Shown one piece after another: positions 7,474-15,972 of a stretch of 35,328 nucleotides of DNA. The stretch comes from Ardenticatenaceae bacterium. Its GTDB lineage: Bacteria > Chloroflexota > Anaerolineae > Promineifilales > Promineifilaceae. Below the pieces are notes generated by a model, which was given only the letters and a program-made list of their open reading frames with translations, made no database searches and was not told the DNA's origin. The translations under genes were made by a program, and so were the position numbers. Position 1 is the first letter of the stretch, and each line of letters begins with the position of its first letter. The stretch lies in assembly GCA_020634215.1 (NCBI GenBank), contig JACKCD010000060.1, positions 1 through 35,328 of the forward strand. Reading direction: 5' to 3'.

Positions 7474-9411
7474 ATGACAATATACAAACTCCTCATCGCC
7501 AATCGTGGCGAAATCGCCGGCCGTATCATCCGCACGGCGCAGGCAATGGGGTATGAAACGGTGGCCGTTTTTTCCGATGCCGATGCTGACGCGCCCTATG
7601 TGGCGTTGGCTGACCAGGCGGTACGGCTGGGCGGGGCGGAGGTTAGCGACTCCTATTTGAATGTGGAACGACTATTGGCGGCGGCCAAACAGGCCGGAGC
7701 CGATGCCGTTCATCCAGGCTACGGCTTTTTATCGGAAAACGCAGACTTTGCCCAGCGAGTGCAGGATGCGGGGCTGGTGTGGGTAGGGCCGCCGCCAGCA
7801 GCGATGGCGCTGATGGGCAACAAGGCGACGGCGCGGCAGCGGGTGGCGGCGGCGGGAGTGCCGATTGTACCGGGGTATGACGGGGCGGAGCAGACGGACG
7901 CGGCGTTTTTGGCGGCGGCGGAGACCATTGGCTACCCGGTGATGGTGAAGGCGGCGGCGGGCGGGGGTGGACGCGGGATGCGGCTGGTGGGGCAGCCGGC
8001 CGATTTGCCCACAGCGTTGGCGGCGGCGCGTTCGGAGGCACTCAAGGCGTTTGGCTCGAATGAGCTGCTGCTGGAAAAAGCGATTATCAACCCGCGTCAT
8101 GTCGAGGTGCAGATTTTTGCCGACCAGCACGGCCACATTATCCATTTGGGGGAGCGGGATTGTTCAATTCAGCGGCGGCACCAGAAGGTGATTGAGGAAG
8201 CACCCAGCCCAGCGGTGTCGGCGGAACTGCGGCAGAGGATGGGAGAAACGGCCGTTTCCGCCGCCAAATCCGTTGGCTACGTCGGAGCCGGAACAGTCGA
8301 ATTTCTGCTCGACGAAGCCGGACAATTTTACTTCATCGAAATGAACACCCGCCTGCAGGTGGAGCATCCGGTGACGGAGATGGTGACGGGGCTGGATTTG
8401 GTGGCGTGGCAGCTAAAGGTAGCCGCTGGGGAGCCATTGCCGCTGACGCAGGAACAGGTGCTGTTAAACGGCCACGCCATCGAAGCGCGGCTCTATGCCG
8501 AAGATCCCGACAACCAGTTTTTGCCCAGCACCGGCACGCTGCACCTGTGGCAGCCGCCGCAGGAAGCGGGAGTGCGGGTGGATCACGGGCTGGCAACGGG
8601 GCTGGCGGTGTCGCCGTTTTATGACCCGCTGCTGGCAAAAATCATCGCCTGGGGGGCGACGCGGGAGGAGGCGCGGCGGCGGCTGTGGCGGGCGTTGGGC
8701 AAAACGGCCGTTTTGGGTCTCACCACCAACCGCCGTTTTTTGCGGCAAACGGCCGTTCATCCCACCTTTGTCAATGGGCAGGCCACCACCCGCTTTATTG
8801 AGGAAAACTGGCCGCCAGCCGCCAACGCCGCGCCGTCGCCACAACTGGCGGCGTTGGCCGGGCTGCTGCTGTACCAACGTCAGCCATTAGCCAACGGGCT
8901 GTGGAATTGGCAAAGCCGGCCGTTTCGCTGCTGTTTGGGCGAGCGGATGGTAATCATAACGGCCGTTTCCGCCAACGACTACCAGATTCAAACCGATAAC
9001 GACACCTTCCACTTTCGCAGCCTGCACCACACGGCCAACAGCCTGCGTTTTGAGCAAGACGGGCTGCGCGACGCACTGGTTTATGCGTTTGCGCCGGATG
9101 GGGAATTGTGGGTGCAGTGGGGGGAAGAAACGGCCGTTTTCCGCGACAACCTCCAGCAGCCACCCGCCAGCAGCGAGTCGGCCGGCAGTGGCAACATCCT
9201 CGCGCCCATGCCCGGCTCCATTCGTCGCCTGGCCGTAGCCGTAGGCGACACGGTTGCCGTTGGGCAAACGCTGCTCATTTTGGAAGCGATGAAGATGGAA
9301 CACGCCATCCCTGCCCCCTTTGCCGGAACTATCAGCCAGATTTTGGTGCAGGAAGGGGAGCAGATGCAGGCGCGGCAGTTGATGGTGGTGTTGGAAGAAG
9401 GTAATCAGTAA
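7474..9411 (+). CDS. Acyl-CoA carboxylase, biotin carboxylase plus biotin carrier (alpha) subunit, MccA/AtuF type
   Basis: A 645-residue biotin-dependent subunit that carboxylates biotin using ATP and bicarbonate and carries it to the carboxyltransferase at 3719. Seen: the N-terminal domain IANRGEIAGRIIRTAQ, HPGYGFLSEN, the glycine-rich ATP-grasp loop GGGGRGMRLV, the HLGERDCSIQRRHQKVIEEAPSP block, the FIEMNTRLQVEHPVTEM motif, and the C-terminal biotinyl domain with EAMKMEH, where Lys about 607 is the biotin site. Size fits the methylcrotonyl/geranyl-CoA class (about 650-670). ATG 7474 lacks a Shine-Dalgarno. Several AACGGCCGTT sites (8247, 8703, 8748, 8958, 9129) lie in it, read as TAV. Its final codons GNQ-stop are supplied by repeat copy A2. 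Confidence 0.94.
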   Translation: MTIYKLLIANRGEIAGRIIRTAQAMGYETVAVFSDADADAPYVALADQAVRLGGAEVSDSYLNVERLLAAAKQAGADAVHPGYGFLSENADFAQRVQDAGLVWVGPPPAAMALMGNKATARQRVAAAGVPIVPGYDGAEQTDAAFLAAAETIGYPVMVKAAAGGGGRGMRLVGQPADLPTALAAARSEALKAFGSNELLLEKAIINPRHVEVQIFADQHGHIIHLGERDCSIQRRHQKVIEEAPSPAVSAELRQRMGETAVSAAKSVGYVGAGTVEFLLDEAGQFYFIEMNTRLQVEHPVTEMVTGLDLVAWQLKVAAGEPLPLTQEQVLLNGHAIEARLYAEDPDNQFLPSTGTLHLWQPPQEAGVRVDHGLATGLAVSPFYDPLLAKIIAWGATREEARRRLWRALGKTAVLGLTTNRRFLRQTAVHPTFVNGQATTRFIEENWPPAANAAPSPQLAALAGLLLYQRQPLANGLWNWQSRPFRCCLGERMVIITAVSANDYQIQTDNDTFHFRSLHHTANSLRFEQDGLRDALVYAFAPDGELWVQWGEETAVFRDNLQQPPASSESAGSGNILAPMPGSIRRLAVAVGDTVAVGQTLLILEAMKMEHAIPAPFAGTISQILVQEGEQMQARQLMVVLEEGNQ

Positions 9412-9467
9412 TCGGTAATCAGTGACCAATACTGATAACTGATTACCGATTACCGATTACTGTCACT
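9400..9467. repeat. Intergenic heptamer-repeat hairpin, TCGGTAA family, copy A2
   Basis: GGTAATCAGTAATCGGTAAT on the left faces three inverted GATTACC units on the right. It sits between convergent genes and encodes the last three residues and stop of the biotin subunit; the prfC stop (minus strand) abuts its other end. It could act as a bidirectional transcript end, although no T-run accompanies it. Confidence 0.8.
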
Positions 9468-11070
9468 AAGCAATCCCGCGAAACGTAATCTCCGGGTACT
9501 TTTCAGCGTAAAAGTTTAGCTCATGGGGGGAGGAGAAGAGGGCAACTAAACGGCCGTTGTCATCCACCGTCTTCATCATGCTATAGCGCCACGGCAGCAG
9601 ATCAATTTGCGCCTCTGGCCCTTCCACCCAGCGCGAAAGCTGGTGCGGCAGCATCTCCCGCCGCGTCGTCACCCCATATTCATCCAGCAGCCGCGCCTCC
9701 ACCACCTCAAATTGCAGCACCCCCACCACCGCCAAAATCGGGTCACGCCGCTGTGCGTCCGCCTCATACAGCACCTGCATCGCCCCTTCCGTCGCCAACT
9801 GCTCCAGCCCCTTTTGGAACTGCTTTTGCTTGCTCACATCCAAATTAATCAGACGGGCAAAATGTTCGGCCGGAAAGCGGGGAATGGGGGCAAAGTTAAA
9901 GCTATCACCCGCGCTAATGGTGTCGCCAATGCCAAAGTAGCGGCTGCCGGGTAGCCCAATGATGTCGCCCGCAAACGCCTCATCCACCACCTCGCGGCTC
10001 TCGGCAAAAAATTTGTAGGGGCGCGACAGCTTAATCGCCTTGCCCGAACGGGGATGTTTGACCGTGGTGTTGCGCTCAAAACGACCGCTGCAAATCCGCA
10101 AAAAAGCGACGCTATCGCGGTGGCGCGGGTTCATATTGGCCTGAATCTTAAAGACAAAGCCGGTAAACTCTGGCTGATATGGGTCAATATCCCCCACATC
10201 GCTGGGATAGGCATCGGGGCCGGGGGCAAATTCCACAAAGTCATCGAGAAAAAGCTGTACGCCAAAGTTGGTCAAGGCACTGCCGTAATACACAGGCGTT
10301 TGCTCGCCGCGCAGCACTGCGTCCAGGTCAAAGGCCGCCAATTCATCCAGCAGCATGATGTTGGTGTGCAAATCGTCAAACTGGGTGGCGCTCAGCCCCG
10401 CTTCAATGCGCGGGTCGTCGAGGGTGGTGATAGTTTCGGGCGAGATGGTCTGGTTGTGGACGGTGCGATCATAAAGGTAGACCTGCTCACTGCGCCGGTC
10501 AAACACGCCCTGAAAGCTGTTGCCTTCACCAATGGGCCAGTTCATCGGCACAGGCTGCATCCCCAGCACCTCTTCAATTTCATCAAGGAGCGCCAGGGGG
10601 TCTTCGGCCGGCCGATCCATCTTATTCACAAAGGTAAAAATCGGAATGCCCCGGTCGCGGCACACCTCAAACAGCTTGCGCGTTTGCGGCTCCACGCCGC
10701 GTGCTGCGTCTAGCACCATCACCGCGCTATCGGCCGCCATCAGCGTGCGGTACGTGTCTTCGGAAAAATCGGCATGGCCGGGGGTGTCCAGCAGGTTGAT
10801 CATCCGCCCTTTGTAGGGGAATTGCAGCACGGTGGAGGTAATGGAAATGCCGCGTTCGCGCTCCATCGCCATCCAGTCAGAGGTAGCACTGCGCTGGTTG
10901 CGCCGCGCCCGCACGCTGCCGGCCAGGTGAATGGCATTGCCGTAGAGCAGCAGTTTTTCCGTTAAGGTTGTTTTCCCCGCGTCTGGGTGGGAAATGATGG
11001 CAAAGGTGCGCCGGGCATCAATTGCCTCCCGCAGCATTTTGGGGGTTATCGGTGGTAATTCATCGCTCAT
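9466..11070 (-). CDS. prfC: Peptide chain release factor 3
   Basis: A GTPase that removes release factors 1 and 2 from the ribosome after termination. Seen: G1 SHPDAGKTTLTEK, the switch segment RSATSDWMAMERERGISI, G3 DTPGHADFSEDTYR, G4 NKMDRPAEDP, and the RF3-specific middle region with PMNWPIGEG and FQGVFDRR, followed by domain II and a C-terminal domain with GVLQFEVVEARL. I prefer ATG 11070 (MSDELPP, 534 residues), matching where family members begin; the frame is open to a GTG at 11097, which would add nine residues. No strong Shine-Dalgarno is seen for either. Length agrees with RF3 (about 525-535). It contains one palindrome site at 9549. Confidence 0.95.
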   Translation of the reverse strand: MSDELPPITPKMLREAIDARRTFAIISHPDAGKTTLTEKLLLYGNAIHLAGSVRARRNQRSATSDWMAMERERGISITSTVLQFPYKGRMINLLDTPGHADFSEDTYRTLMAADSAVMVLDAARGVEPQTRKLFEVCRDRGIPIFTFVNKMDRPAEDPLALLDEIEEVLGMQPVPMNWPIGEGNSFQGVFDRRSEQVYLYDRTVHNQTISPETITTLDDPRIEAGLSATQFDDLHTNIMLLDELAAFDLDAVLRGEQTPVYYGSALTNFGVQLFLDDFVEFAPGPDAYPSDVGDIDPYQPEFTGFVFKIQANMNPRHRDSVAFLRICSGRFERNTTVKHPRSGKAIKLSRPYKFFAESREVVDEAFAGDIIGLPGSRYFGIGDTISAGDSFNFAPIPRFPAEHFARLINLDVSKQKQFQKGLEQLATEGAMQVLYEADAQRRDPILAVVGVLQFEVVEARLLDEYGVTTRREMLPHQLSRWVEGPEAQIDLLPWRYSMMKTVDDNGRLVALFSSPHELNFYAEKYPEITFRGIA

Positions 11071-11110
11071 ATATTTTTCAAAAACATAAACTAGCACTTG
11101 TCTTGAGAGT

Positions 11111-11173
11111 AGGAGATTGAGAGATTGGGAGATTAGTCTCTCAATCTCTCAATCTCTTAATCGCCCAATCTCC
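11111..11173. repeat. Intergenic heptamer-repeat hairpin, GGAGATT family, copy B2
   Basis: GGAGATTGAGAGATTGGGAG units face inverted TCTCTCAATCTC units across a minimal loop. The spacer found in copies B1 and B4 is absent, so this is a shorter variant. It lies just upstream of prfC. Confidence 0.75.
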
Positions 11174-11553
11174 TTCCTCACAATGCCAATTTATCATCGT
11201 GTTTCGTATTAATCGCCGTCTTGTTGTTAAATAGGCTACAGTCCAAAATGGCTTTTCTCATCTTTTTCTCATAATAAAAACGGTCACGGAAGCATTTTTC
11301 CCGTGGCCGTTCCTCTATTTATCATAACAAAGTTGACCGTATTTGGGTAATCTGAAAATTTTCTCAATGAGTTGAACAACGTCTGAATATTGGGCGAAAA
11401 ACGGCCGTTTCTCCCCTACCCTACCCCTACCAATTTGCCATGACCCTTGACCCAGCCAAAAGAGCCTATAGTTGTCACCCTCCTAACTATCTAAACTAAC
11501 AAGCGGTTATTAGCCATAACCAGGGACATTATAGAACGCTTAGGAACAGGACA
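11174..11553. other. Intergenic region between prfC and the GH44 gene
   Basis: The region holds no supported gene. It is AT-rich and contains the hairpin at 11279-11311, one AACGGCCGTT site at 11400, and the presumed promoter region of the GH44 gene. TTGACC at 11447 and TATAGT at 11467 resemble promoter boxes but are only 14 bases apart, so I do not call them. Confidence 0.5.
11279..11311 (-). terminator. Hairpin with T-tract on the minus strand
   Basis: AACGGTCACGG pairs with CCGTGGCCGTT (11 bp, one G-U) around an 11-base loop; on the minus strand the stem is followed by TTTTTATT. It could stop antisense transcripts running toward prfC. No minus-strand gene immediately upstream needs it, so its role is unsure. 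Confidence 0.45.
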
Positions 11554-14500
11554 ATGACAAACCAATACACCTACAAAACCCGTCGGTGGCTATGGGTTGG
11601 AGCCGTAACCATCCCAATTCTTTTTCTTTTTTTAATCCAAATGCAATCTGTGGGCGCAGCCCCAGACCAAAACGTCTACATTGACAGCCTCACCAGCGGC
11701 TGGCAAAACTGGTCATGGGACAGTAGCCTTAACTTCAGCAATACCAACCCGGTCAAAGAAGGTGCCAACTCCCTCTCGGTGCAATACAGTGCCGCCTGGG
11801 CTGGCCTCTACTTACGCGCCAACAGCCCCATGAGCACTAGCGGGTTAGACAGCCTACGCTTCTGGCTCCATGGCGGCAGCAGCGGCAACCAATCTATTCT
11901 GGTCAAAACCGTTAACGGCAGCGAAGGATGGAGCGGCGATTACTTTATTACCGCATCGCCCAACCAGTGGGTGCTTTACGAAATTCCGCTTGCGAACCTG
12001 GGCAACCCCACCAGCCTGCTCGGCCTCGTCTTCCAAAACCCCAACGGCGGCAGCCAGCCCGTTTTCTATCTCGACAGCATTGCCGTAGTTAACAGCGGCA
12101 GCCCCACCACCACTCCCGCCCCGACCAGTATACCCGGTAGCGGGCCTACCCTCACCATTAACACCAACGAAGGGCGACACCCCATTAACCCTGAAATTTA
12201 CGGTATGAACTTCCCCAACACCGCGCTGGCGCGTGAGCTTCAGCTCCCTGTGGCCCGCTGGGGCGGCAACGCCACCACCCGCTACAATTGGCAGCTTGAC
12301 GTAAGCAACCGCGCCCACGACTGGTATTATGAAAACATTGCCAACGACGTTACCAACCTCTCTGCCCTGCCCTATGGCACATCCAGCGACCGCTTTGTGG
12401 CCGATAACCAGCAGGCCAACAGCGAAACGCTGATGACCATCCCCATGATTGGCTGGACTCCCAAAAGCCGCAACAAGGATTGTGGCTTTAGTGTTGCTAA
12501 ATATGGCAGCCAGCAATCCACCGACCAGTGGGCACCGGACTGCGGCAACGGGATTCGGAGCAATGGCAGCGAGATCACAGGCAACGATCCAGCCGATACC
12601 AGCATCGCCATTGACGAAGCTTTTGTGCAAGATTGGATGGCCCACCTAATTAGCCAATATGGCACAGCCAGCCAGGGTGGGGTGAAATATTACAACCTGG
12701 ACAACGAGCCAATGCTGTGGTCAGCCACCCACCGCGACGTGCACCCCGCACCCGTCAGCTATGATGAAATTCGTGACTTAACCTATCGCTATGGCGCGGC
12801 CGTGAAAGCGGCCGACCCCAGCGCCAAGACACTTGGCCCAGTAGTGTGGGGCTGGTCAGCTTATTTTTACTCGGCAGCCGACGGCGATTGGTGGCTGGGT
12901 GCACCGGACCGCAATGCCCACGGCGGCACAGCGTTTCTGCCTTGGTATCTTGCCCAAATGAAGCAATATGAGCAGGCACATGGGGTACGTATTCTGGATT
13001 ATTTGGACATTCACTATTATCCGCAGCAAAGTGGGGTGGCGTTGCAGCAAGCGGGTGTGAGCGCAACGCAAGAGCTACGGCTGCGTTCGACCCGCGCCCT
13101 GTGGGATGCGGCCTATGTGGATGAAAGCTGGATTAATGAACCTGTATACCTGATTCCCCGGATGCAGGAGTGGATTGACAGCTATTATCCTGGCACTAAG
13201 CTGGCAATTACTGAATATAACTGGGGCGGGTTGGAACATATGAATGGCGCGTTGACGCAGGCCGATGTGCTGGGCATTTTTGGCCGCGAGGGGGTTGATC
13301 TGGCGACAATTTGGGATCCGCCGGCCGCCAACCAGCCTGGGGCCTATGCGTTCCGCATGTATTTGAACTATGACGGCAACAACGGCCGTTTTGGGGACAC
13401 CAGCATCTACGCCAACAGCAACGACCAAAGCAAAGTTGCTATCTACGGCTCGGTTAGCAGCAGCGACGGTGCCTTGCTACTAATTGTCATCAACAAGACC
13501 AAGAACAGTGTCACCTCCCCCGTGGCACTCAACAACTTCAGCAGCAACGGGCAGGCCGAGGTTTATCGCTACAGCAGTGCCAACCTGAACGCCATTGTGC
13601 GTGATGGCAACGTCAGCGTCAGCGGCAATACGCTGAGTGCCTACCTGCCGGCCGAATCTATCTCGCTGTTTGTATTACCCACTGGAACGGCCGTTCCACC
13701 TACCGTCACCAATACACCCCAGCCAACGGCCACAAACACCCCTGTACCGACAGCCACGAACACCCCCCAACCAACAGCCACCAACACCCCAGGGCCAACG
13801 GCTACCAATACCCCTGTTCCAACAGCCACCAACACCCCCGTGCCGACAGCCACCAACACCCCTGCGCCCACCGCAACGGCCGTTGCCCCAAGCTGCAACT
13901 TGCTGCAAAACGGCAGCTTTGAAGACAGCATGAACGGCTGGACTGTCAGCAGCAGCGTCAGCCCCGTTAATGATGCTTACGATGGTGTTGCCGCTGTGAT
14001 GCTCGGCCGGCGACCCGCCTCCCTTTTCCAAACTACCCCTGCCACAGCCGGAACCAGCTACACCGTTAGCGGCTGGTTCAAAGCCTCTGGCAACCCATCC
14101 CCCATCAGCCTCAGCGTTGAGTTCCTCAACAGCAGCGGCAGCGTCCTAGATAGCGCTTCGGTAGCCCTCAACCGCGACGGGGCTTATACCAACTATGCCT
14201 TCAACCGCACCGCCCCCTCAGGCACGGCACAGGCGCGTGTCACCATTGAGCAAGGCGGCAGCAAGGGCAATTTGTATGCCGATTTCATCAAACTAGAAAT
14301 GGCGGGGGAATGTGGCAGCCAACCGACACCCACGGCAACGACGGTAGCCCCCACTCCTACCAACACCCCCATCCCCGCTGGCGGCACGGTGCATGTCAGC
14401 AGCCTGACCGGCAGTGTTGCTCCAGGCAGCCGCAACCGTTGGGATGCGACTGTCATTATCACGGTTGCTGATGCCAATGGACAGCCCTTGAGTGAAGCCA

Positions 14501-14724
14501 CCGTTGCCGGTAGCTGGAGCGATGGAGCCAGCGGCAGCGATAGCTGTGTGACCAACAGCAGCGGACAATGTACAGTTAGCAAGCAATCGCTACGCAACAG
14601 CAGCGTCACTTGGACGGTTAGCGGGATTACCCACACCTCCCACAGCTATGACCCCGCAGCCAACAGCATGACCTCGATTACGCTGGCGGCCCCACAGGCG
14701 AATGATGCACGGTATGACAAATGA
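11554..14724 (+). CDS. Secreted modular glycoside hydrolase, family 44
   Basis: A 1056-residue extracellular enzyme, probably an endo-beta-1,4-glucanase or xyloglucanase. Layout: signal peptide (basic TRRW, hydrophobic core, likely cleavage after GAA near 35); an N-terminal jelly-roll, carbohydrate-binding-like domain about 37-176; a short Pro/Thr linker; the GH44 domain from about 198 with INPEIYGMNF and RWGGNATTRYNWQLDVSNRA, hallmarks of the family. Expected acid/base Glu385 lies in LDNEPMLW and nucleophile Glu554 in AITEYNWGG. A TNTPxPTA repeat linker spans about 715-775, then a CBM4/9-like domain (QNGSFEDSMNGW) about 778-920, a second Pro/Thr linker, and a C-terminal Ig-like domain about 940-1050. 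ATG 11554 follows AGGAACAGG. It stands alone; a terminator follows. Confidence 0.92.
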   Translation: MTNQYTYKTRRWLWVGAVTIPILFLFLIQMQSVGAAPDQNVYIDSLTSGWQNWSWDSSLNFSNTNPVKEGANSLSVQYSAAWAGLYLRANSPMSTSGLDSLRFWLHGGSSGNQSILVKTVNGSEGWSGDYFITASPNQWVLYEIPLANLGNPTSLLGLVFQNPNGGSQPVFYLDSIAVVNSGSPTTTPAPTSIPGSGPTLTINTNEGRHPINPEIYGMNFPNTALARELQLPVARWGGNATTRYNWQLDVSNRAHDWYYENIANDVTNLSALPYGTSSDRFVADNQQANSETLMTIPMIGWTPKSRNKDCGFSVAKYGSQQSTDQWAPDCGNGIRSNGSEITGNDPADTSIAIDEAFVQDWMAHLISQYGTASQGGVKYYNLDNEPMLWSATHRDVHPAPVSYDEIRDLTYRYGAAVKAADPSAKTLGPVVWGWSAYFYSAADGDWWLGAPDRNAHGGTAFLPWYLAQMKQYEQAHGVRILDYLDIHYYPQQSGVALQQAGVSATQELRLRSTRALWDAAYVDESWINEPVYLIPRMQEWIDSYYPGTKLAITEYNWGGLEHMNGALTQADVLGIFGREGVDLATIWDPPAANQPGAYAFRMYLNYDGNNGRFGDTSIYANSNDQSKVAIYGSVSSSDGALLLIVINKTKNSVTSPVALNNFSSNGQAEVYRYSSANLNAIVRDGNVSVSGNTLSAYLPAESISLFVLPTGTAVPPTVTNTPQPTATNTPVPTATNTPQPTATNTPGPTATNTPVPTATNTPVPTATNTPAPTATAVAPSCNLLQNGSFEDSMNGWTVSSSVSPVNDAYDGVAAVMLGRRPASLFQTTPATAGTSYTVSGWFKASGNPSPISLSVEFLNSSGSVLDSASVALNRDGAYTNYAFNRTAPSGTAQARVTIEQGGSKGNLYADFIKLEMAGECGSQPTPTATTVAPTPTNTPIPAGGTVHVSSLTGSVAPGSRNRWDATVIITVADANGQPLSEATVAGSWSDGASGSDSCVTNSSGQCTVSKQSLRNSSVTWTVSGITHTSHSYDPAANSMTSITLAAPQANDARYDK
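13702..13872 (+). repeat. Tandem repeat encoding the TNTPxPTA linker
   Basis: About seven units of 24 bases encode Thr-Asn-Thr-Pro-x-Pro-Thr-Ala, with bases varying at third positions and at residue x (Gln, Val, Gly, Ala). AACGGCCGTT sites at 13686 and 13875 bracket it. It serves as a flexible, protease-resistant extracellular linker; unit number may vary between strains. Confidence 0.85.
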
Positions 14725-14728
14725 GTAG

Positions 14729-14777
14729 TGGAGATTGGCGATTGGAGATTGGAGATTGATAATTCTCCAATCTCTCT
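14729..14777. repeat. Intergenic heptamer-repeat hairpin, GGAGATT family, copy B3
   Basis: Four GGAGATT/GGCGATT units followed by a short inverted TCTCCAATCTCTCT arm. It starts four bases after the GH44 stop. Confidence 0.7.
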
Positions 14778-14796
14778 CGCCTATAGTGTGAAAAGC

Positions 14797-14826
14797 TCAA
14801 CTTCTTCAGAGAAGTTGAACTTTTTG
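14797..14826 (+). terminator. Rho-independent terminator of the GH44 gene
   Basis: TCAACTTCT-TCAG-AGAAGTTGA forms a perfect 9-bp stem with a tetraloop, followed by ACTTTTTG. It sits between two convergent genes and probably ends the GH44 transcript. Confidence 0.75.
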
Positions 14827-14832
14827 CCCTTC

Positions 14833-15948
14833 CTACGGCAGCAGCACAACGAGCTTGCCAACATGTTCTTTAGCGAGAAAGGCTTTTTGCGCGTCGTGAA
14901 TCTGTTCCAGGGGATAGGTGGCCGCCAGCAGGGGCCGGATCTCATTGTTCTCCACATAGCGCAGCAGGTTTGGGAATACGTGCGGCCAGGTCACGGTTGA
15001 ACCAATTAGCTCCCAGTCGAACAAATACAGGTGGCTGAGGTCAATATCAACCTTCTTACCACCAATTGCCCCAGAGGTGACGTAACGCCCACCTCGCGCC
15101 AGCACGCGCATGGCATCATGGAAAAGTGGCTGCCCGACGACATCGGCTATTACTGTCACATTGTCCATTGCAAAAGCGTTTTGTAAAACGGCCGTCCACG
15201 CATCAACCCCGCGCCGAATAACCGCGTCAGCCCCAATTGCCAACACCGACTCCGCCTTGCTTGCACTGGTCAGAGCCACCACCCTGGCCCCGCGCCGCTT
15301 GACAAGCTGCACCAAAGCCGAGCCAACCCCACCCGATGCCCCCGTGACCAGAACGGTGTCGGCAGATGAAACCCGCGCCCGTTCCAGCATGTTTTCGGCC
15401 GTGGTGTAGGCGCAACTCAACGTTGCCAGTTCAGCATCAGACCAAGCCGATTGAATGCGCCCTACATTGGTAACGGGCAGTGCCACATATTGGGCAAAAC
15501 CCCCGTCGCACTCGCTGCCGACATAGCCACACTTCTCCCGGTTCATCGGCTCTGACCAATCGCGCAACCAGTTGTCAGATAGCACACGCTGCCCCAGCCA
15601 ATCGTCAGCAACACCTTCGCCCAGGGCGACCACTGTGCCAACGATGTCGGCTCCTTGAATGCGAGGAAAATGAATGCCTTGATCGCCCCAACCGCCCGCT
15701 GCGCCGTCGGCAACGGTGGAGAACCCGGCGACACCGCCGCTGGTGGTGTCGCCCGATACGGCATCATTGTACCAACCAATGCGGGTGTTGATGTCGGTGT
15801 TGTTGATGCCACAGGCCGTGACTTTGATTAGCAGTTCTCCCGGCTGTGGCCGAGGAACAGGCCAATCGTGATGTAGTTCTAATTTGTCGAAGCCACCATG
15901 CCCGGTCAGCACGGCGGCCGTCATCGTTTGCGGAATTACTTGGTTCAT
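14833..15948 (-). CDS. Zinc-type alcohol dehydrogenase-like / quinone oxidoreductase (MDR family)
   Basis: A 371-residue medium-chain dehydrogenase/reductase that would use NAD(P)H to reduce or oxidise an alcohol, aldehyde or quinone. Seen: the GroES-like N-terminal domain (PGELLIKVTACGINNTDINTR), then VGTVVALGEGV, the nucleotide-binding glycine motif VTGASGGVGSALVQL, and TSASKAESVLAIGADAVI. Cys in ACGINN is at the catalytic zinc position of zinc ADHs. A 25-residue insertion rich in Gly and Ser follows the N-terminal catalytic region and is unusual. ATG 15948 has GGAGG about 10 bases upstream. It lies 24 bases after the DUF2779 gene in the same direction, so they may be cotranscribed. Substrate unknown. 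Confidence 0.88.
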   Translation of the reverse strand: MNQVIPQTMTAAVLTGHGGFDKLELHHDWPVPRPQPGELLIKVTACGINNTDINTRIGWYNDAVSGDTTSGGVAGFSTVADGAAGGWGDQGIHFPRIQGADIVGTVVALGEGVADDWLGQRVLSDNWLRDWSEPMNREKCGYVGSECDGGFAQYVALPVTNVGRIQSAWSDAELATLSCAYTTAENMLERARVSSADTVLVTGASGGVGSALVQLVKRRGARVVALTSASKAESVLAIGADAVIRRGVDAWTAVLQNAFAMDNVTVIADVVGQPLFHDAMRVLARGGRYVTSGAIGGKKVDIDLSHLYLFDWELIGSTVTWPHVFPNLLRYVENNEIRPLLAATYPLEQIHDAQKAFLAKEHVGKLVVLLP

Positions 15949-15972
15949 GGTCGCGTGTGCCTCCGGTTGGCT

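Noticed and set aside
11447..11472. TTGACC / TATAGT promoter for the GH44 gene
   Set aside because: The spacing is only 14 bases, too short for a standard promoter.
13637..13933. Overlapping ORFs across the GH44 linker on both strands
   Set aside because: They are frame-shadows of the 24-base linker repeat, which stays open in several frames.
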